A stretch of 64,000 nucleotides of DNA from Tubiluchus corallicola (Eukaryota > Priapulida > Priapulimorpha > Priapulimorphida > Tubiluchidae): the NCBI GenBank assembly GCA_030141605.1, contig JAQGDQ010000480.1, forward strand, positions 62,001 through 126,000, in the 5' to 3' direction. Shown here piece by piece: positions 44,530 through 56,300 of this stretch (positions are counted from its first letter, which is position 1; each line of letters begins with the position of its first letter). A model generated the notes under the pieces. That model was not told the DNA's origin. It worked only from the letters and a program-made list of their open reading frames with translations, and ran no database searches. Position numbers and translations under genes: made by a program.

Positions 44530-46080
44530 ATGACAATGTCGAAACTGCTGAATCCCGAAGAACAACTCCAGAAAACACCTGAATTATCACAGCCTTCAAC
44601 GACAATTCATGATAGCACTGTGCGCCTCAAAAATGATAAAGTTGGTAGACTTCAGCGAATTCGCAGACGCATCTCCGCCAGCTTGGGAAGGTTAACTGTG
44701 ATAAAAGATGAACCAACACAGGAACTGCTTGCATCTGAGGGTTCCTTGTATGACAGTCAAGCTAGATCAACTCATCAACACATTAATCCTGGTTTAGAGA
44801 GTCGATCTCTTACTTGTCTTGTGAACCTTCAAGAAAATGAAATTGGAAATGATTTTTTGACTCATTCGGAAGTACAGCACAGTCCACTTGAGACGCATGT
44901 TTATCAGGCTAAGGCATCTCACTTTATGCCATCTTTAAAACGATATTGGTCAGTAAATGAAGATATTACACAGGCTCCAACAGGAGATGCTGGTCTTTTT
45001 AAATCGCGGTTGCATCGTCCATTTTCAGAATGTACTTTTGAAGGTACTCTAAAGCGCTATTCTTCAGTTGACTCACCATTTGGAAAAGTAGAATCATACA
45101 AAAAATTGGAGCGACTTGGGGAAGGTTCATATGCAACTGTGTACAAGGGTATGAGCAGTATGAACAAGCAAATTGTAGCTCTAAAAGAGATTAGACTTCA
45201 GGAGGAAGAGGGAGCACCATTTACTGCTATACGAGAAGCTTCACTTCTGAAAGGGTTAAAACATGCAAACATTGTGACTCTCATCGATATTTTGCATACG
45301 AAAGAAACGCTTACCTTTGTGTTTGAATATGTGAGTACAGATCTCAGCCAATATTTAGAAAAATATCCAGGAGGTTTGAATCCGCATAATGTGAAGCTGT
45401 TTCTGTATCAGTTGCTAAGAGGTCTCGATTTTTGTCATCAGCGGAGGATATTACATAGAGATATCAAGCCACAAAATCTATTAATCAGCAATATAGGAGA
45501 ATTGAAATTAGCAGATTTTGGATTGGCTCGTGCCAAGTCAGTGCCCAGTCGAACTTATTCACATGAAGTTGTGACATTGTGGTATCGCCCACCGGATGTT
45601 TTACTGGGATCTACAAAATATTCAACTTCATTAGATATGTGGGGAGTCGGTTGTATCTTCATGGAAATGTTATCGGGTCAAGCAATTTTTCCTGGCATGA
45701 AGGATATATATGATCAATTGAACAAGATATTTAGAGTTTTGGGAACACCTACCGAAGACAGCTGGGAAGGTGTGAGTTCCTACCCCAATTACAACATAGA
45801 TAAATTCAATCGCCATCATAGTAGGCGACTAATATTAGTTTATCCGAAATTGCTTGATGTACCTTATGCTGAAAATTTGGCTTCTTCATTTTTACAACTA
45901 GACCCGAAGAAAAGAATAAGTGCTAAAGATGCAAAGTTATACCCTTATTTTTCTGATCTGCCTGTTAAAGTTCATGATTTGCCGCCAGCCGCATCAGTTT
46001 TCGTACTTCCTGGAGTCAAGCTTGTTCCAGAAGGTTCTCACAAAGTAACTACTCGGTCTGCTACAAAGGTTCTTCTGTGA
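44530..46080 (+). CDS. CDK14-like: PFTAIRE-type cyclin-dependent kinase (CDK14/15-like), intronless
   Basis: A continuous 516-residue frame from the first in-frame ATG to TGA. Residues 1-185 are a Ser-rich, basic regulatory region with short PCTAIRE-family-like motifs such as RRRISASLGRL and LKRYSSVDSPFGK. The kinase domain spans about 190-474. It has the Gly loop GEGSYATVYKG, Lys219 in VALKEIRL, the cyclin-binding helix PFTAIRE (230-236), HRDIKPQN (309-316), DFG (329-331), an intact APE-equivalent RPPDVLLG and the CDK insert. All catalytic residues are present. PFTAIRE kinases pair with membrane-tethered cyclin Y and phosphorylate targets such as LRP6. That partnership is family knowledge and is not shown here. 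Animal CDK14 genes usually have many introns, so this copy may be a retrogene or an intron-loss lineage. It lies downstream of the shared RCC1 promoter region. Confidence 0.94.
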   Translation: MTMSKLLNPEEQLQKTPELSQPSTTIHDSTVRLKNDKVGRLQRIRRRISASLGRLTVIKDEPTQELLASEGSLYDSQARSTHQHINPGLESRSLTCLVNLQENEIGNDFLTHSEVQHSPLETHVYQAKASHFMPSLKRYWSVNEDITQAPTGDAGLFKSRLHRPFSECTFEGTLKRYSSVDSPFGKVESYKKLERLGEGSYATVYKGMSSMNKQIVALKEIRLQEEEGAPFTAIREASLLKGLKHANIVTLIDILHTKETLTFVFEYVSTDLSQYLEKYPGGLNPHNVKLFLYQLLRGLDFCHQRRILHRDIKPQNLLISNIGELKLADFGLARAKSVPSRTYSHEVVTLWYRPPDVLLGSTKYSTSLDMWGVGCIFMEMLSGQAIFPGMKDIYDQLNKIFRVLGTPTEDSWEGVSSYPNYNIDKFNRHHSRRLILVYPKLLDVPYAENLASSFLQLDPKKRISAKDAKLYPYFSDLPVKVHDLPPAASVFVLPGVKLVPEGSHKVTTRSATKVLL

Positions 46081-46696
46081 ATGTTTTAAACATTTTGTAT
46101 ATGACATGGTATCATTTGAGATAGTTTGCATGGTATCAGAAAAGTAAATACTTACGATTGCAAGCAATTAGGTAAAGATGAATATCCACCTAGCTTTTCT
46201 CACTGTGATGTTTTTAGTAATTATTGAGAGTAGAAGTGAAATCATTTCAACAATAATATCCTATCATCCTAGCAGAAAAACTGTGTGAAATGAAAGAAAG
46301 TTTTAGTAAATTTTGGAGTTTGCAATTAAGAAACAGAATGTAGTGGTAACACACTCGAGCTTCATATATAAAAAAAAGTACATACCAAATAGAAAAGCGG
46401 GTTAATAAAGAACAAAGAATGTTCATGGTAAATGGCATCATAAGCAATGGTTTTTGAGCATTATTTTTCAAATTTGTCACTATGAGTTTTGACTTTGCGT
46501 TATTGTTTACCTTTTCAATCTTTTGTGAAGTGCTGCTCTTGCTAGATTGGCAATTGTTAATGCAATCTTATTGACAATGTTTCATTTCTACTATCAGTTA
46601 TTACTATTGCGAATATATTGTTATTTATTTGTTGTATGTTATGTAATTTATAATATTTATCAATACATAAATTATAAGTTCTTTTATTATATAAGC

Positions 46697-46702
46697 AATA
46701 AA
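46697..46702 (+). terminator. Candidate polyadenylation signal of the CDK gene
   Basis: AATAAA about 620 bases after the stop codon. It is the first canonical hexamer I noticed, and earlier variant signals are possible. Confidence 0.35.
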
Positions 46703-48250
46703 AAATATGCAAGGAGAGACTATAATGTGTAAGCTCTAACAGCACTTGAACATTTGTAAGGTCGTAAACATTTGTTTTAATATTTAGAGCCAAGAATGGA
46801 AAAAGTTATAATATAAGACTTTATTGTACATATATAATGTATTATTCTGTATCTGATCTCTTACTATTATTGTGTGCATTAAAAATGAATATCTTATGCC
46901 ACTTAAACAAAAGTAGTCATCACGAGGTAATTGTATTATATGCATGAAGATAGTTGCAGAAAAACTGACTTATATGAACCAAATAAATTCTTGAAAATCA
47001 AACATGGTGAAGTAGTTTTAATCGTACATTTGAAAATTGTTATTGTGGTTCTCAGCCTTCACTGGTCATATATTTTTGAACTTCAGCCATTATAAGGCAA
47101 CCGTCAAATATTAAGATAGCAGAATTGAAGATTTTTCTGATCTGATGGCAGGCTAACATTCATGCTTATAACACCTTGACATTTTATTGCGAATACAACA
47201 CTCTTAGAAGAATAAATCTTTTGCCATTTTCCAGTTATGAAATTCAGCAAAGAAACACAAGCACCGTGACTATTGTATTGCTCTACCACTTTACGCAATT
47301 TAAATTTTTCAAAATTTTTAAAAGTTATGTGAGTGAATATAATCGTTGAGTGAGTTAATTAATAATCAAGCATAATTATTATAATAGACTGTGACAACTT
47401 AACCTGATTGTTAGTTATGGTATCATTCAAATAATTTACTTAGGCTCTAACTGTTTGAAGTCTCCATAAACAAGTCGTTTTGCAGCAATTGTGCCATAAC
47501 TATTAAGAGCTTTATAAATGTTGGACTACAAGCCTATAATCGTAATTAAGTGCTAAAAAGATAATTAAGAAAAAGTTCAAACAGTAATTTCTGAGGAAAT
47601 GAACATCACCTTCAAGTAATCAAATTTTCACAGTTGGAATGGAAAATGGAATTAAACAAAATAAGAATTAAAAAGAAAGCAACAAATAATCACTTTTAAA
47701 TTAAAATTACGCTAAATATAAGCTACATAGCTAAAGACTTGATCCAAGATAGACCAGCTTCTGCTACTTCAGTAATAACTTTGGCAGATGGTGATTCCAA
47801 CACTGAGAGCATTGTACATGTAGTACATTGTACAAGTAATAAATAATACTAACTCTTCCCAATGACAATGCGTGAAAAAGAATGCGAGCTAATTATGTAA
47901 AAAGTAGGTCTTTTCCAATTAAAAGATCTGAAATGTGAAATCTGTGTGCAATTAAATAACAATGGTCACTTTGCAGTTTGCATTATATGTTGCAAAAAGG
48001 GAAGGACTCGGGAAATCTGACAGCTTGATAATGTTGTTTTCAACGATGTTCATAAACTCTAACGTGTCGTGTAACACTTATGTGAATTGTTGAAGAAGTA
48101 GTTGAGAAGAATGGGACCAAGTCTGCATGTTCGGTGCACTAAATAGTACGGAGACTTTATCACGCATGCGTCGCAGCCGGCGTGACATAGAGTGAGTGAG
48201 AAATGGCGATTTTATAAAAAAAACATAAAGGATAGTCAAATTAAACTATA
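46703..48250. other. Intergenic between the CDK gene and SF3B5
   Basis: AT-rich, no further gene recognised. The SF3B5 promoter should lie just upstream of 48251, where a GC-richer patch (GCATGCGTCGCAGCCGGCG, about 48161-48180) precedes the start. Confidence 0.5.
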
Positions 48251-49868
48251 ATGGGCGATCGGTATAATATACACAGCCAGTTAGAACACCTGCAATCAAA
48301 ATATATAGGAACCGGGCACGCAGATACCACCAAATGGGAGTGGCTGGTGAATCAACATAGGTTTGACTCTCACTTTGTGTGTTGAATGTACAGTAGTCCA
48401 CTGGCACTAGGCTCTATAATACTATAATAGTTGTATGTACGTGTTCAGTAAGCCAGTGGTGCTACAGTAATCTTAGTTATTTAGTAAGAGTTATCTCCTT
48501 TTTAACTAAAATAGTCACCGACAGAGCACTTGTCTTTGTAATTGACCGCAAACATATGATATATATATTATTGGTCTATCGCTTCGCCTTCGCTGTAACG
48601 TAAGCACACTCAGCAGCATTCGGGACAACAGGTCACCAGGACAACAACTGTCTAAGCTAAACTAAACCAAACAACATGACAGTCACAATTAATGTCTAAT
48701 CAGCAGATAAACCGATTACACTGTTTCAATTTTTTTTTTACAACAGCAGCTATTTTTACACGAAATTAACACTTCAAGTAGCCAATAAAATGACTTTTCA
48801 ATTTAAACAGAATGTAGAGACAACAATGTCTGTATGTGAACGTAATTGTGGTTTTCAAATTTCAACCACTTTGGAAGAAACAACTGATGTGGCAACTATG
48901 GGCAAAAAACTGAATTTAGATTTGGTCTAAAGATGAAGGTCGTAAGGTAGTAATTGGACCATGGCTCTACAATCCATGGTTGCATTTTTGTGGAGACAAG
49001 CAAGTCATTGTTGTGATAATTATCTTTATGAATTCATCTGAATGCATATTATTGTGTTAACCTGATGTCATACAGTTATTGATGTAATTGTGTGTTGTGT
49101 GGAAATAAATATATAATCTCTAATAAAATTTCTATGAGTGCTACGTAAATTACCTCTATACATCAAATTTATCTGCAAATTTTACGCTCTGTACATTTAC
49201 AAGTTCTTATTAAAGACTGATTTTAGCCAGAAAATGTAGTGCACTTGCACATGTAATTTAGTAGTTTAGGACTCTGTATATTTTTTGTTCTTGCTGGGAT
49301 GTGATAAAAGCTTTTAGCTTACCTTTTCTTTCATATTGGTTTTGTATGGCTGTTAGATACAATCATTACAAATATGCAGTAACAGAGCAACTAACTGGTG
49401 CACTTTTTGTGCCAAATATCGTAGTATGCATCAGTGCCAGGGGCATTTTTGTGTTTTTCAATCTACCTGAGCTACTCCAATCATATATCTGTTTAGGGTT
49501 AATATATAAGTTGTTTATGCACTGGTGTCTTTATTGTCCTAAGTAATCACGTGATTTACACCTGTTTTATTTTATAAATTTTGGTTTTAATCTTTGTGCA
49601 CAGCAAAATGAACCAGCAATTTGTGGTCTGTAGACATTTTTACTGTAGTTAAAACTTTATCAAAACATGCAAGGCTATTTTAGCAAGTATTTTCCATAAA
49701 AAGCTGATTTCCTTTTTCAGAGACAGCAATTCGAGTTATATGGGGCATTATGATCTCCTTAACTATTTTGCCATAGCGGAGAATGAAAGCAAGGCTCGGG
49801 TAAAATTCAACTTGATGGAAAAGATGTTGCAACCATGTGGACCACCCCCTGAAAAGCACGAAGATTAG
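48251..49868 (+). CDS. SF3B5: SF3B5 (SF3b10), U2 snRNP SF3b subunit, two exons, complete
   Basis: Exon 1 is 48251..48360 and exon 2 is 49721..49868, together 258 bases or 85 residues. The ATG opens MGDRYNIHSQLEHLQSKYIG, almost identical to human SF3B5 as I remember it. Exon 1 ends after two bases of the Arg codon in VNQHR at a GTTTGA donor. Exon 2 follows a CTTTTTCAG acceptor and continues SYMGHYDLLNYFAIAENE and FNLMEKMLQPCGPP to a TAG. Human SF3B5 is 86 residues, so the protein is full length. SF3B5 is a small structural subunit of the SF3b complex, which recognises the intron branch point during spliceosome assembly in the nucleus. The 1.36-kb intron holds no recognised gene. The exons are too short to stand out as long open frames, so this gene is easy to miss. 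Confidence 0.96.
48790..48930 (+). CDS. Small open reading frame in the SF3B5 intron (46 codons)
   Basis: An ATG-started frame with balanced amino-acid composition (for example GFQISTTLEETTDVATMGKK) ends in TAA. It lies wholly inside the SF3B5 intron on the same strand. No family was recognised and chance is a good explanation. Confidence 0.15.
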   Translation: MTFQFKQNVETTMSVCERNCGFQISTTLEETTDVATMGKKLNLDLV

Positions 49869-50674
49869 GTTTGTACTCTCATTAAGCACAGTCATGCCTC
49901 ATCTCTGTCCACATCTCTGGCAAAAAATGTCTATATTTTCACAGACATTGTTATAATGCAAATTCACTTAATGTCACCTTTTTTGCAGTCCAAAAGCAGG
50001 TGGTATAAAAAGAGGTTTGACTGTTCCGTCATTACTGAACTGACTGACAGAAGTTCTGAATATCGGAAATTTGTCTCAGTTTTTCTTCAGAAATGACTCA
50101 TATAATATAACCTAGTAATAATAACATGTAATCAGTCAGTAACTTATACCAGCTTTACAGACACTGTTTCTGCTTTTATTAAATAAATTTTGCCATTGAA
50201 AATGGTGCTATACCTGATCTTTTATAAGATTTTTTTAGGTAAAGTAAGATATTGGTGCTGGTTTCTATGGCAACAGGCTGCAGGCAAAATTCCTTTGCAT
50301 AAAGTTTGTACCTAGGCACCTGGAGGCTTGTAAATTGCAAATAGATAGCGAAGCAACAATAAGAAGCGAAAACATAAATAATTGTACTGTTTAAGTTACC
50401 AGAGCACTTTGAGAACAAAATAATGTGATATGTACTGTTCAAATGTTTCAAATTAGATAAGAAAGTTGTTGATAAATTAAAAAATAGTTTTGAGCAAAAT
50501 AAAAAAATATTGCTAAAATGAAACGTTAGGTGAGAAAAAGGTGTCAGGTGTGTGGGATCGTTAAACAAGGACTTTATTTAAACAAGGCTGTATTTTCATA
50601 TAAATTGTTCTGTGTATTTACAAATCTTTTTGTTTTTCCAGGCACTTTCATTAGCTAAAAAACAATTTTAAGAC
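49869..50674. other. Intergenic between SF3B5 and KTI12
   Basis: Contains, at about 49955-50030, a diverged copy of the right end of the element at 51805-52000 (shared TTTTTGCAGTCC, GGAGGTA- or GGTGGTA-like and GTTTGACT). A TTTTTGTTTTTCCAG acceptor-like sequence ends about 34 bases before the KTI12 ATG. Confidence 0.5.
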
Positions 50675-51496
50675 ATGCCACTTGTGATTATAACAGGTTT
50701 TCCTAGTAGTGGAAAATCATCTACTGCAAAAGTTCTCTGCGATTTTCTCAACCAAAACCATCCAGGCGTTCCTGTACATGTTGTCGACGAATGTCTGATA
50801 CCAGATAAAAATAGCTTGTATCTAGATTCAACAAAAGAAAAAGAACAAAGAAGTGCATTAAAATCTGATGTTAGTCGAAAACTTAACAGGACTGGTGTCG
50901 TCATTTTGGATTCATTGAATTACATAAAGGGTTATCGTTACGAACTGTACTGTGTTGCTAAAGCAGCTCAGACACCACACTGTGTCGTACACTGCGACAT
51001 TACTGAGAAAAGCGCTTTGAAGTGGAACTTCGACCGCCCGCCTTCAGACCAATACACTCCCGAGGTAATTGAAGGCCTCGTCAAGCGATACGAAGCACCA
51101 GATTCTCGGAATCGGTGGGATGCACCATTGTTTACAGTTCTTGACGATGGATGTGTTCCCTGCGAAGACATTTACAATGCAATTTTCCATCGCAAAGCTC
51201 CGCCACCAAACATGTCAACACAATCACCGCTGCTGACTTCCACAAATTTTGTTTACGAGTTGGATAAAGCAACTCAACAGGTCATATCAGCCCTCATGGA
51301 AGCCCAGAAAACATTTATTCCGGGAGATAAAGTTCTCGTACCAGATAGCGATGAAAAAGTGGAATTGGCAAGGAAAGTAACTTTGGCAGAACTACGCCGT
51401 GTAAAGCGACAGTTCATTTCATACACGAAGACTCATCCCATCGATGCAAATAGAATCGCATCGGCATTTGTACAGTTTCTGAACAACACATTGTGA
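50675..51496 (+). CDS. KTI12: KTI12, Elongator-associated tRNA-modification factor, intronless
   Basis: A single frame of 273 residues. The ATG is the first after an in-frame TAA nine bases before it. The N terminus MPLVIITGFPSSGKSS is a P-loop (Gly8-Ser15) typical of KTI12 and the related PSTK kinase group. Further family features are VHVVDE after the second strand, VILDSLNYIKGYRYELYC (Walker-B-like plus lid region), and the C-terminal LAELRRVKRQFIS helix with FVQFLNNTL. KTI12 binds tRNA and Elongator and is needed for mcm5/ncm5 modification of wobble uridines, acting in the cytosol. The protein is somewhat shorter than the roughly 310-350 residues usual in yeast and human, mainly in the middle linker. 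Human KTI12 is also intronless, so the single exon is not in itself odd. Confidence 0.95.
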   Translation: MPLVIITGFPSSGKSSTAKVLCDFLNQNHPGVPVHVVDECLIPDKNSLYLDSTKEKEQRSALKSDVSRKLNRTGVVILDSLNYIKGYRYELYCVAKAAQTPHCVVHCDITEKSALKWNFDRPPSDQYTPEVIEGLVKRYEAPDSRNRWDAPLFTVLDDGCVPCEDIYNAIFHRKAPPPNMSTQSPLLTSTNFVYELDKATQQVISALMEAQKTFIPGDKVLVPDSDEKVELARKVTLAELRRVKRQFISYTKTHPIDANRIASAFVQFLNNTL

Positions 51497-51804
51497 TTTC
51501 TCGTGAAAAATATTTCCCGTGTCTAGACCTTTCGATAGTTTGGATAAAAATTTGTCAGATTGGTTATGATATGTATCTTTCATGTCTCTGTTTGAGTGTG
51601 TAAATTCAGTACTTCTGCTCAAGTACACGTTGTATTGTTTTTTCTACATTATTTTATGCATAGAATCTTCTGCACAAAATAACTTTCCCCATTTTTAATT
51701 TAGTAGATAATGAAATGAAACGTGATGTACTTTCATCGTCAGATATGCAGATCACATGACTATATATATTGATAAAATTATTTTATAAATTTAAAATTAA
51801 AATT

Positions 51805-52000
51805 CAGTCAAATCTCGTTATCACGCCATCCCCCCCCCCCAATAAATTCACTTCACTTAACATCCAATTTTTATCAAAACAAAATAAGTATTTGTATAGG
51901 TATGTGTACGTGTATTAATGCACTTCGTTATAATGCCAAACTAACTGTAACGCCACGTTTTTGCAGTCCCAAGGTAGGAGGTACAAAGAAGTTTGACTAT
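51805..52000. mobile_element. Short MITE-like element 3' of KTI12
   Basis: The left end CAGTCAAATCTCGTTATCACG and right end AAGAAGTTTGACTA form an imperfect inverted repeat. A second CGTTATAATGCC lies inside, and there is a C10 run at 51831-51840. A piece of the same family lies at 49955-50030. The termini recall pogo/Tigger-type elements. The class is inferred. Confidence 0.45.
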
Positions 52001-52594
52001 ACAACAAATAATATCAATGTATACAGTTAAACAGTTAAAAAGCTAAATGTCAAAGTTTTGCTCAAGAACGCTGCTACATTTTGCTTGCATTCATATTTAC
52101 ACCTGTAAACCTGAATTTATTCAATTTGTTTGTTTGTCTTCATATGTTGCCAGACAGAGAATATTATACACTAAGTTGAATTTAGCTGATATTAAAATGT
52201 CGCATTGCAGTGTAATAGCAACATACTTTCAAAAGAAAAAACAACTTTCATTTTCATTCTATTAAGTTTACATATATATTAAGTTGCGTCAACCTTACAA
52301 ATTGATTATACATGACAAAAAATATCCAAGGTAAATAGAATTCAATGTGCGAGGCAAATGCACTGTTACTATTGCAGGAAATGTTTGATTTTACTTTTAT
52401 AATATTTACCCATTTAAGGGTACCCTGGCCCTCATTTTTTTCAACTAAACTAGTTACCAGGCCCTTATTCAAAAGTGCTTAATCAAGCAGAGGCGCTTAC
52501 TCCTTAAATCCCTTCACTCCTTATGCGCACCGGAGAGCGTAGCAGTATCCATGCATGCAGGAGCAAATTTGGAGCTACATCATTCACTTGATAC
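52001..52594. other. Intergenic, no gene recognised
   Basis: AT-rich spacer between KTI12 and the hAT-like element. The short frames in it have no support. Confidence 0.5.
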
Positions 52595-52943
52595 CAGGGG
52601 TGCCCAATTAAGAAATCCCAAGGGCCACAGTAAGAATAGCCCAAGCTGCTGATGCCACCAGCCAAAGTGCAGAGGCTATACCTTCATTCCTACAACTGAA
52701 GAGTTATGTTTTATGAATACCCAAAATAGGTATTTTAGGCAAATTTCTGTGGGCTTTAAAATAGCAAATGTTTCTTGCCTTTAATGAGAAAATCATTGTA
52801 GGTACAGCAGAGTAAAAAGCAGACTATTGATACGGATAACTGAAATGCCTTATTTTCAAAATAAACTTCTCTTGTACAGCACAACGAGTATCATATAAGA
52901 GTGGACCATCTCAAATTTTCGGGCTGCTAACTGAGCACCACTG
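52595..52943. mobile_element. 349-bp hAT-like non-autonomous element
   Basis: Starts CAGGGGTGCCCAATTA and ends TAACTGAGCACCACTG, whose reverse complement matches the start at about 13 of 16 positions. CAGGGGTGCCCAA starts are typical of hAT elements. No transposase frame is present. Confidence 0.6.
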
Positions 52944-53326
52944 GTATACACAGTGTTACAAGCAAGTATATTATGGCATTTATTAAATCTGATTTGATTT
53001 TATTAAATCTGAGTTAATTTGATTGCAGAATGAATAAGCTTTACAGTAAAGCCTTGTACAAGAGTTGCGACTAATGCATTTTTCGATACGTTGATCTACA
53101 CCAGGGGGGTTATTTAAACATGAAGCTTACTATCTTTTCAGTCTATTTCCCTGTGCGCTTATTCACATGGGCCTTTAATTAAGCACGGATGCTAAAATGA
53201 GTAAAATGATTATTTTCAAGCAATGTCTTTTGGAAAAATATTCACAGAGCTTCTATTACTATACAGTCTAAACCATGAATACACAAACCGACGTATAATT
53301 TTATTTACATTTAAAATTATTGTGTA

Positions 53327-56300
53327 CTACCCATCAGAACTTAGCAATTGCTTTAATTTGTCTATAAAACCATCAAGTTTTTCCATAGGAACAACAACTA
53401 CGGTGCGATATGCACGATACTCTGCATCATCTTCTGTCCACTTTCCACCAACCGCAGTGGCCGTGTCACTGTCCTTGCCGACGGGAAATGTAAAATTAAA
53501 CCTTGATTCCTGTAATGAAATATTGACATGATTAAGTGAGTCTTGCTAAATAATATCAAAGGAAAGCAGTAGCGAATTTTCCTTAAAGTAAACCAGTGAC
53601 ATTTTGGGTGAACCAAATTGTTTTTTAGTGCACACTGGGATACCAGGGACATGTTACTAGTTAGTGGGAACATTTTAAATTACTAATTTCCAGTTGCATT
53701 TGTCTTTCAAACATGTGCGCTATATGCTAAAGTAATGTAACTACGCATGGAAAGTTTTTTGAGACGTACTTTAAAATTCTCTTGTCTTCCCTTTTAACGA
53801 AAGTTAACTATATGACACAAATTTCTTGCAAAATCATCACCTAGCATTCCACATCTGGAACATTTGTCTTCTGGCTGTCTTCTAGCATGCACTTCTAGCT
53901 GGCAAAACTTTACTACCTGATCTTACTGTTTATAATCGTGAAATATATTCGTTTGCCAAACTCGCGTTAGTGAGTTTTCCAGTTGTAAGACAAACTGCTT
54001 CATTCAAATTGATATCAGCCACACAAGTAAGAGGGTAACGCAAACAATTCTGCAGACCTCTAAAATTTGTATTCTGATAGCTAAAATATTATTAGTATTA
54101 GTACATTGTTCACTTGTTGTCCTGTGACTCTACAAGAGGTATTATCCTGAGTGCAAAAACAAATAGCTTTAATTGCTCCTCTTGCTTTGCTGGAAATATC
54201 TCAGAATCAAGGTGATCGTGTTGCCATGGTGATGAAATAAATCAAACAAATTACAAACCTTTACAAGCTCTTCTTCCTCGGGATTTGAGAAAATGCATGA
54301 CATTTCCTGATTTCTTCGTTTTTTCGTCTTGTCGATCGCTCTGTAAGACTTCACGATCGTTAACAGATCGTCAAATTTATATTTCATACCTTTCTTGCCC
54401 GCTTTGTCCATATCTTCCCTGCAAACGTAATTTTTATAAAATATAATAACAGCAGTGGAGCAACAAGAATGTCTGACTTTTAACTGGATCCTGCAATTAA
54501 CGTCAAGTGATTTCTGGTAAATTTAATCAACCATAAACTGGTAGTGTACTACTAACTGTATTTTTTTTGGAACAACGTGTTTTTTATTTTTTGCACATAA
54601 AATATTCTCTTATCTGATTCGTTTAAATCCATTAGCTAGCCAACCACTAGAAAGCTCATACATTCTTTTATAAATTTACTGCAAATTTACTAAAAATGCA
54701 AATCTTTGCTGCAATTACATGATGATGGAAAAAAATAACATTGCATTAACATTTTTATGTGATGGTTTGTCCCAAATTTAGTAAAAGAAACACAGCGACA
54801 GCTGAAAGTGGAGCAACAGACCAAAATACTTGGCATCAATTGAGTCTTCGCATGTGCATTCTGTGTTATACAAGTACAATTAGCAAGCAAAATAAAACAA
54901 TACTTGGCTGCATAAATGTCAAAGTCTGAAAATCTAGCGGTATTTGTAAAAAAAATGTGACAAAGACACTCTCTGACATTTACTCAGCTAAAATATTCAC
55001 AATAAAGTATTCAGGACGTTTCGACTCCCCTTGAGTCTTTTTATCTACAACGGACAAAAGTGAAAAATACTTTAATTCTTGAAAATTAAAAATTTCAAAA
55101 AACTATATCATTAAAAAGCAAGTTATATATGTAAAATATATTTATACATTTAACATCATAGTGTCCATTAAAATTATTGAATTTAAGCTACATAACATTG
55201 CAACATAAAACATTTTGAGGTATGACACTTTTTTGCACTGTTTGAGAGGCATAATCCTCCAGTCAATGGTAACGTTAATGCAACGTAGATGATTGTAGCA
55301 GGATCAGAACCTATTTACAATCAAAGATAATTTTCTACAATGAAACACTGAACTAGTCTTAGCCGTATTTTGATGTTTATATGCTTTCAAGAAGGTAATT
55401 AGCGTCAGGCAAAATGGTACATATGAAACCACTTAAAAGTAATTTTCCCACCACCCACCTAGTTACTGACAAGGATTAGTCTTGCTTAACTAAGGTCGCT
55501 ATTCACTAGACACACATGTAGTGATTCAAATATTAAAAATGCTCCTAGTAGCAGTAGTACAAGAGCACCCTAGTGGCAGACTCGGTAGTTAAGACTCAGT
55601 GCAAGAATAGACTGCACCAAGTGCATTGTCATAGATACATCCATTTTTGTTACTTTTGCTATAAGGTTTAGTACAAAAAAAAAACAACTTACATAAGGCT
55701 ACTGTACATAGGGACTGCAATTTGAGCAGGAATATTGACAAATCGCTCAGAAATGAGTAATCCCAGTTGTCTGCTGGCATCTTGTAAAATTCTAGCAAAT
55801 TCGTCTAGTTGTAATCTTTGATGTTGTTTACACTGGTCTAATAGCCATTGCTTTACCTCATACAAACACTCTTCCTAGATGATAATAAAATAAGACACAC
55901 TGAAAGATCCAGGTTAAGAACTAGATTTACCTAAATTAGTTACAACTTAGAATAACTAGTTAGTTAGAATCTCAAATACTATTAGTTAATGATAGAATGA
56001 ATACAAAATTATAGAATAATACGGTTTGCGTAAGTATTTTGCAGAAGCGCGGCAAAAAACAATGGCTAAGTTCAATAGCGATTTGCTCAAGGTTACGTAT
56101 GTCAGTGCGTAGCGTGCACCTCAACTTCAATGTGGATTATCTCAGTTTAGAAATAACATAGAGCGATGAGCTTGGTATCAAAATGATCCTCATGAAATGT
56201 AGATTCAGGATGCGTGAATAACTAGAAAAGCCTAACTGCCGACTTATGGACGATTTTGCTATGCAAACGCACATATTATATTGTCATAGCATAAAGTTCA

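Noticed and set aside
49680-49895. Minus-strand frame near 49.8 kb
   Set aside because: Antisense to SF3B5 exon 2, which reads clearly on the plus strand.
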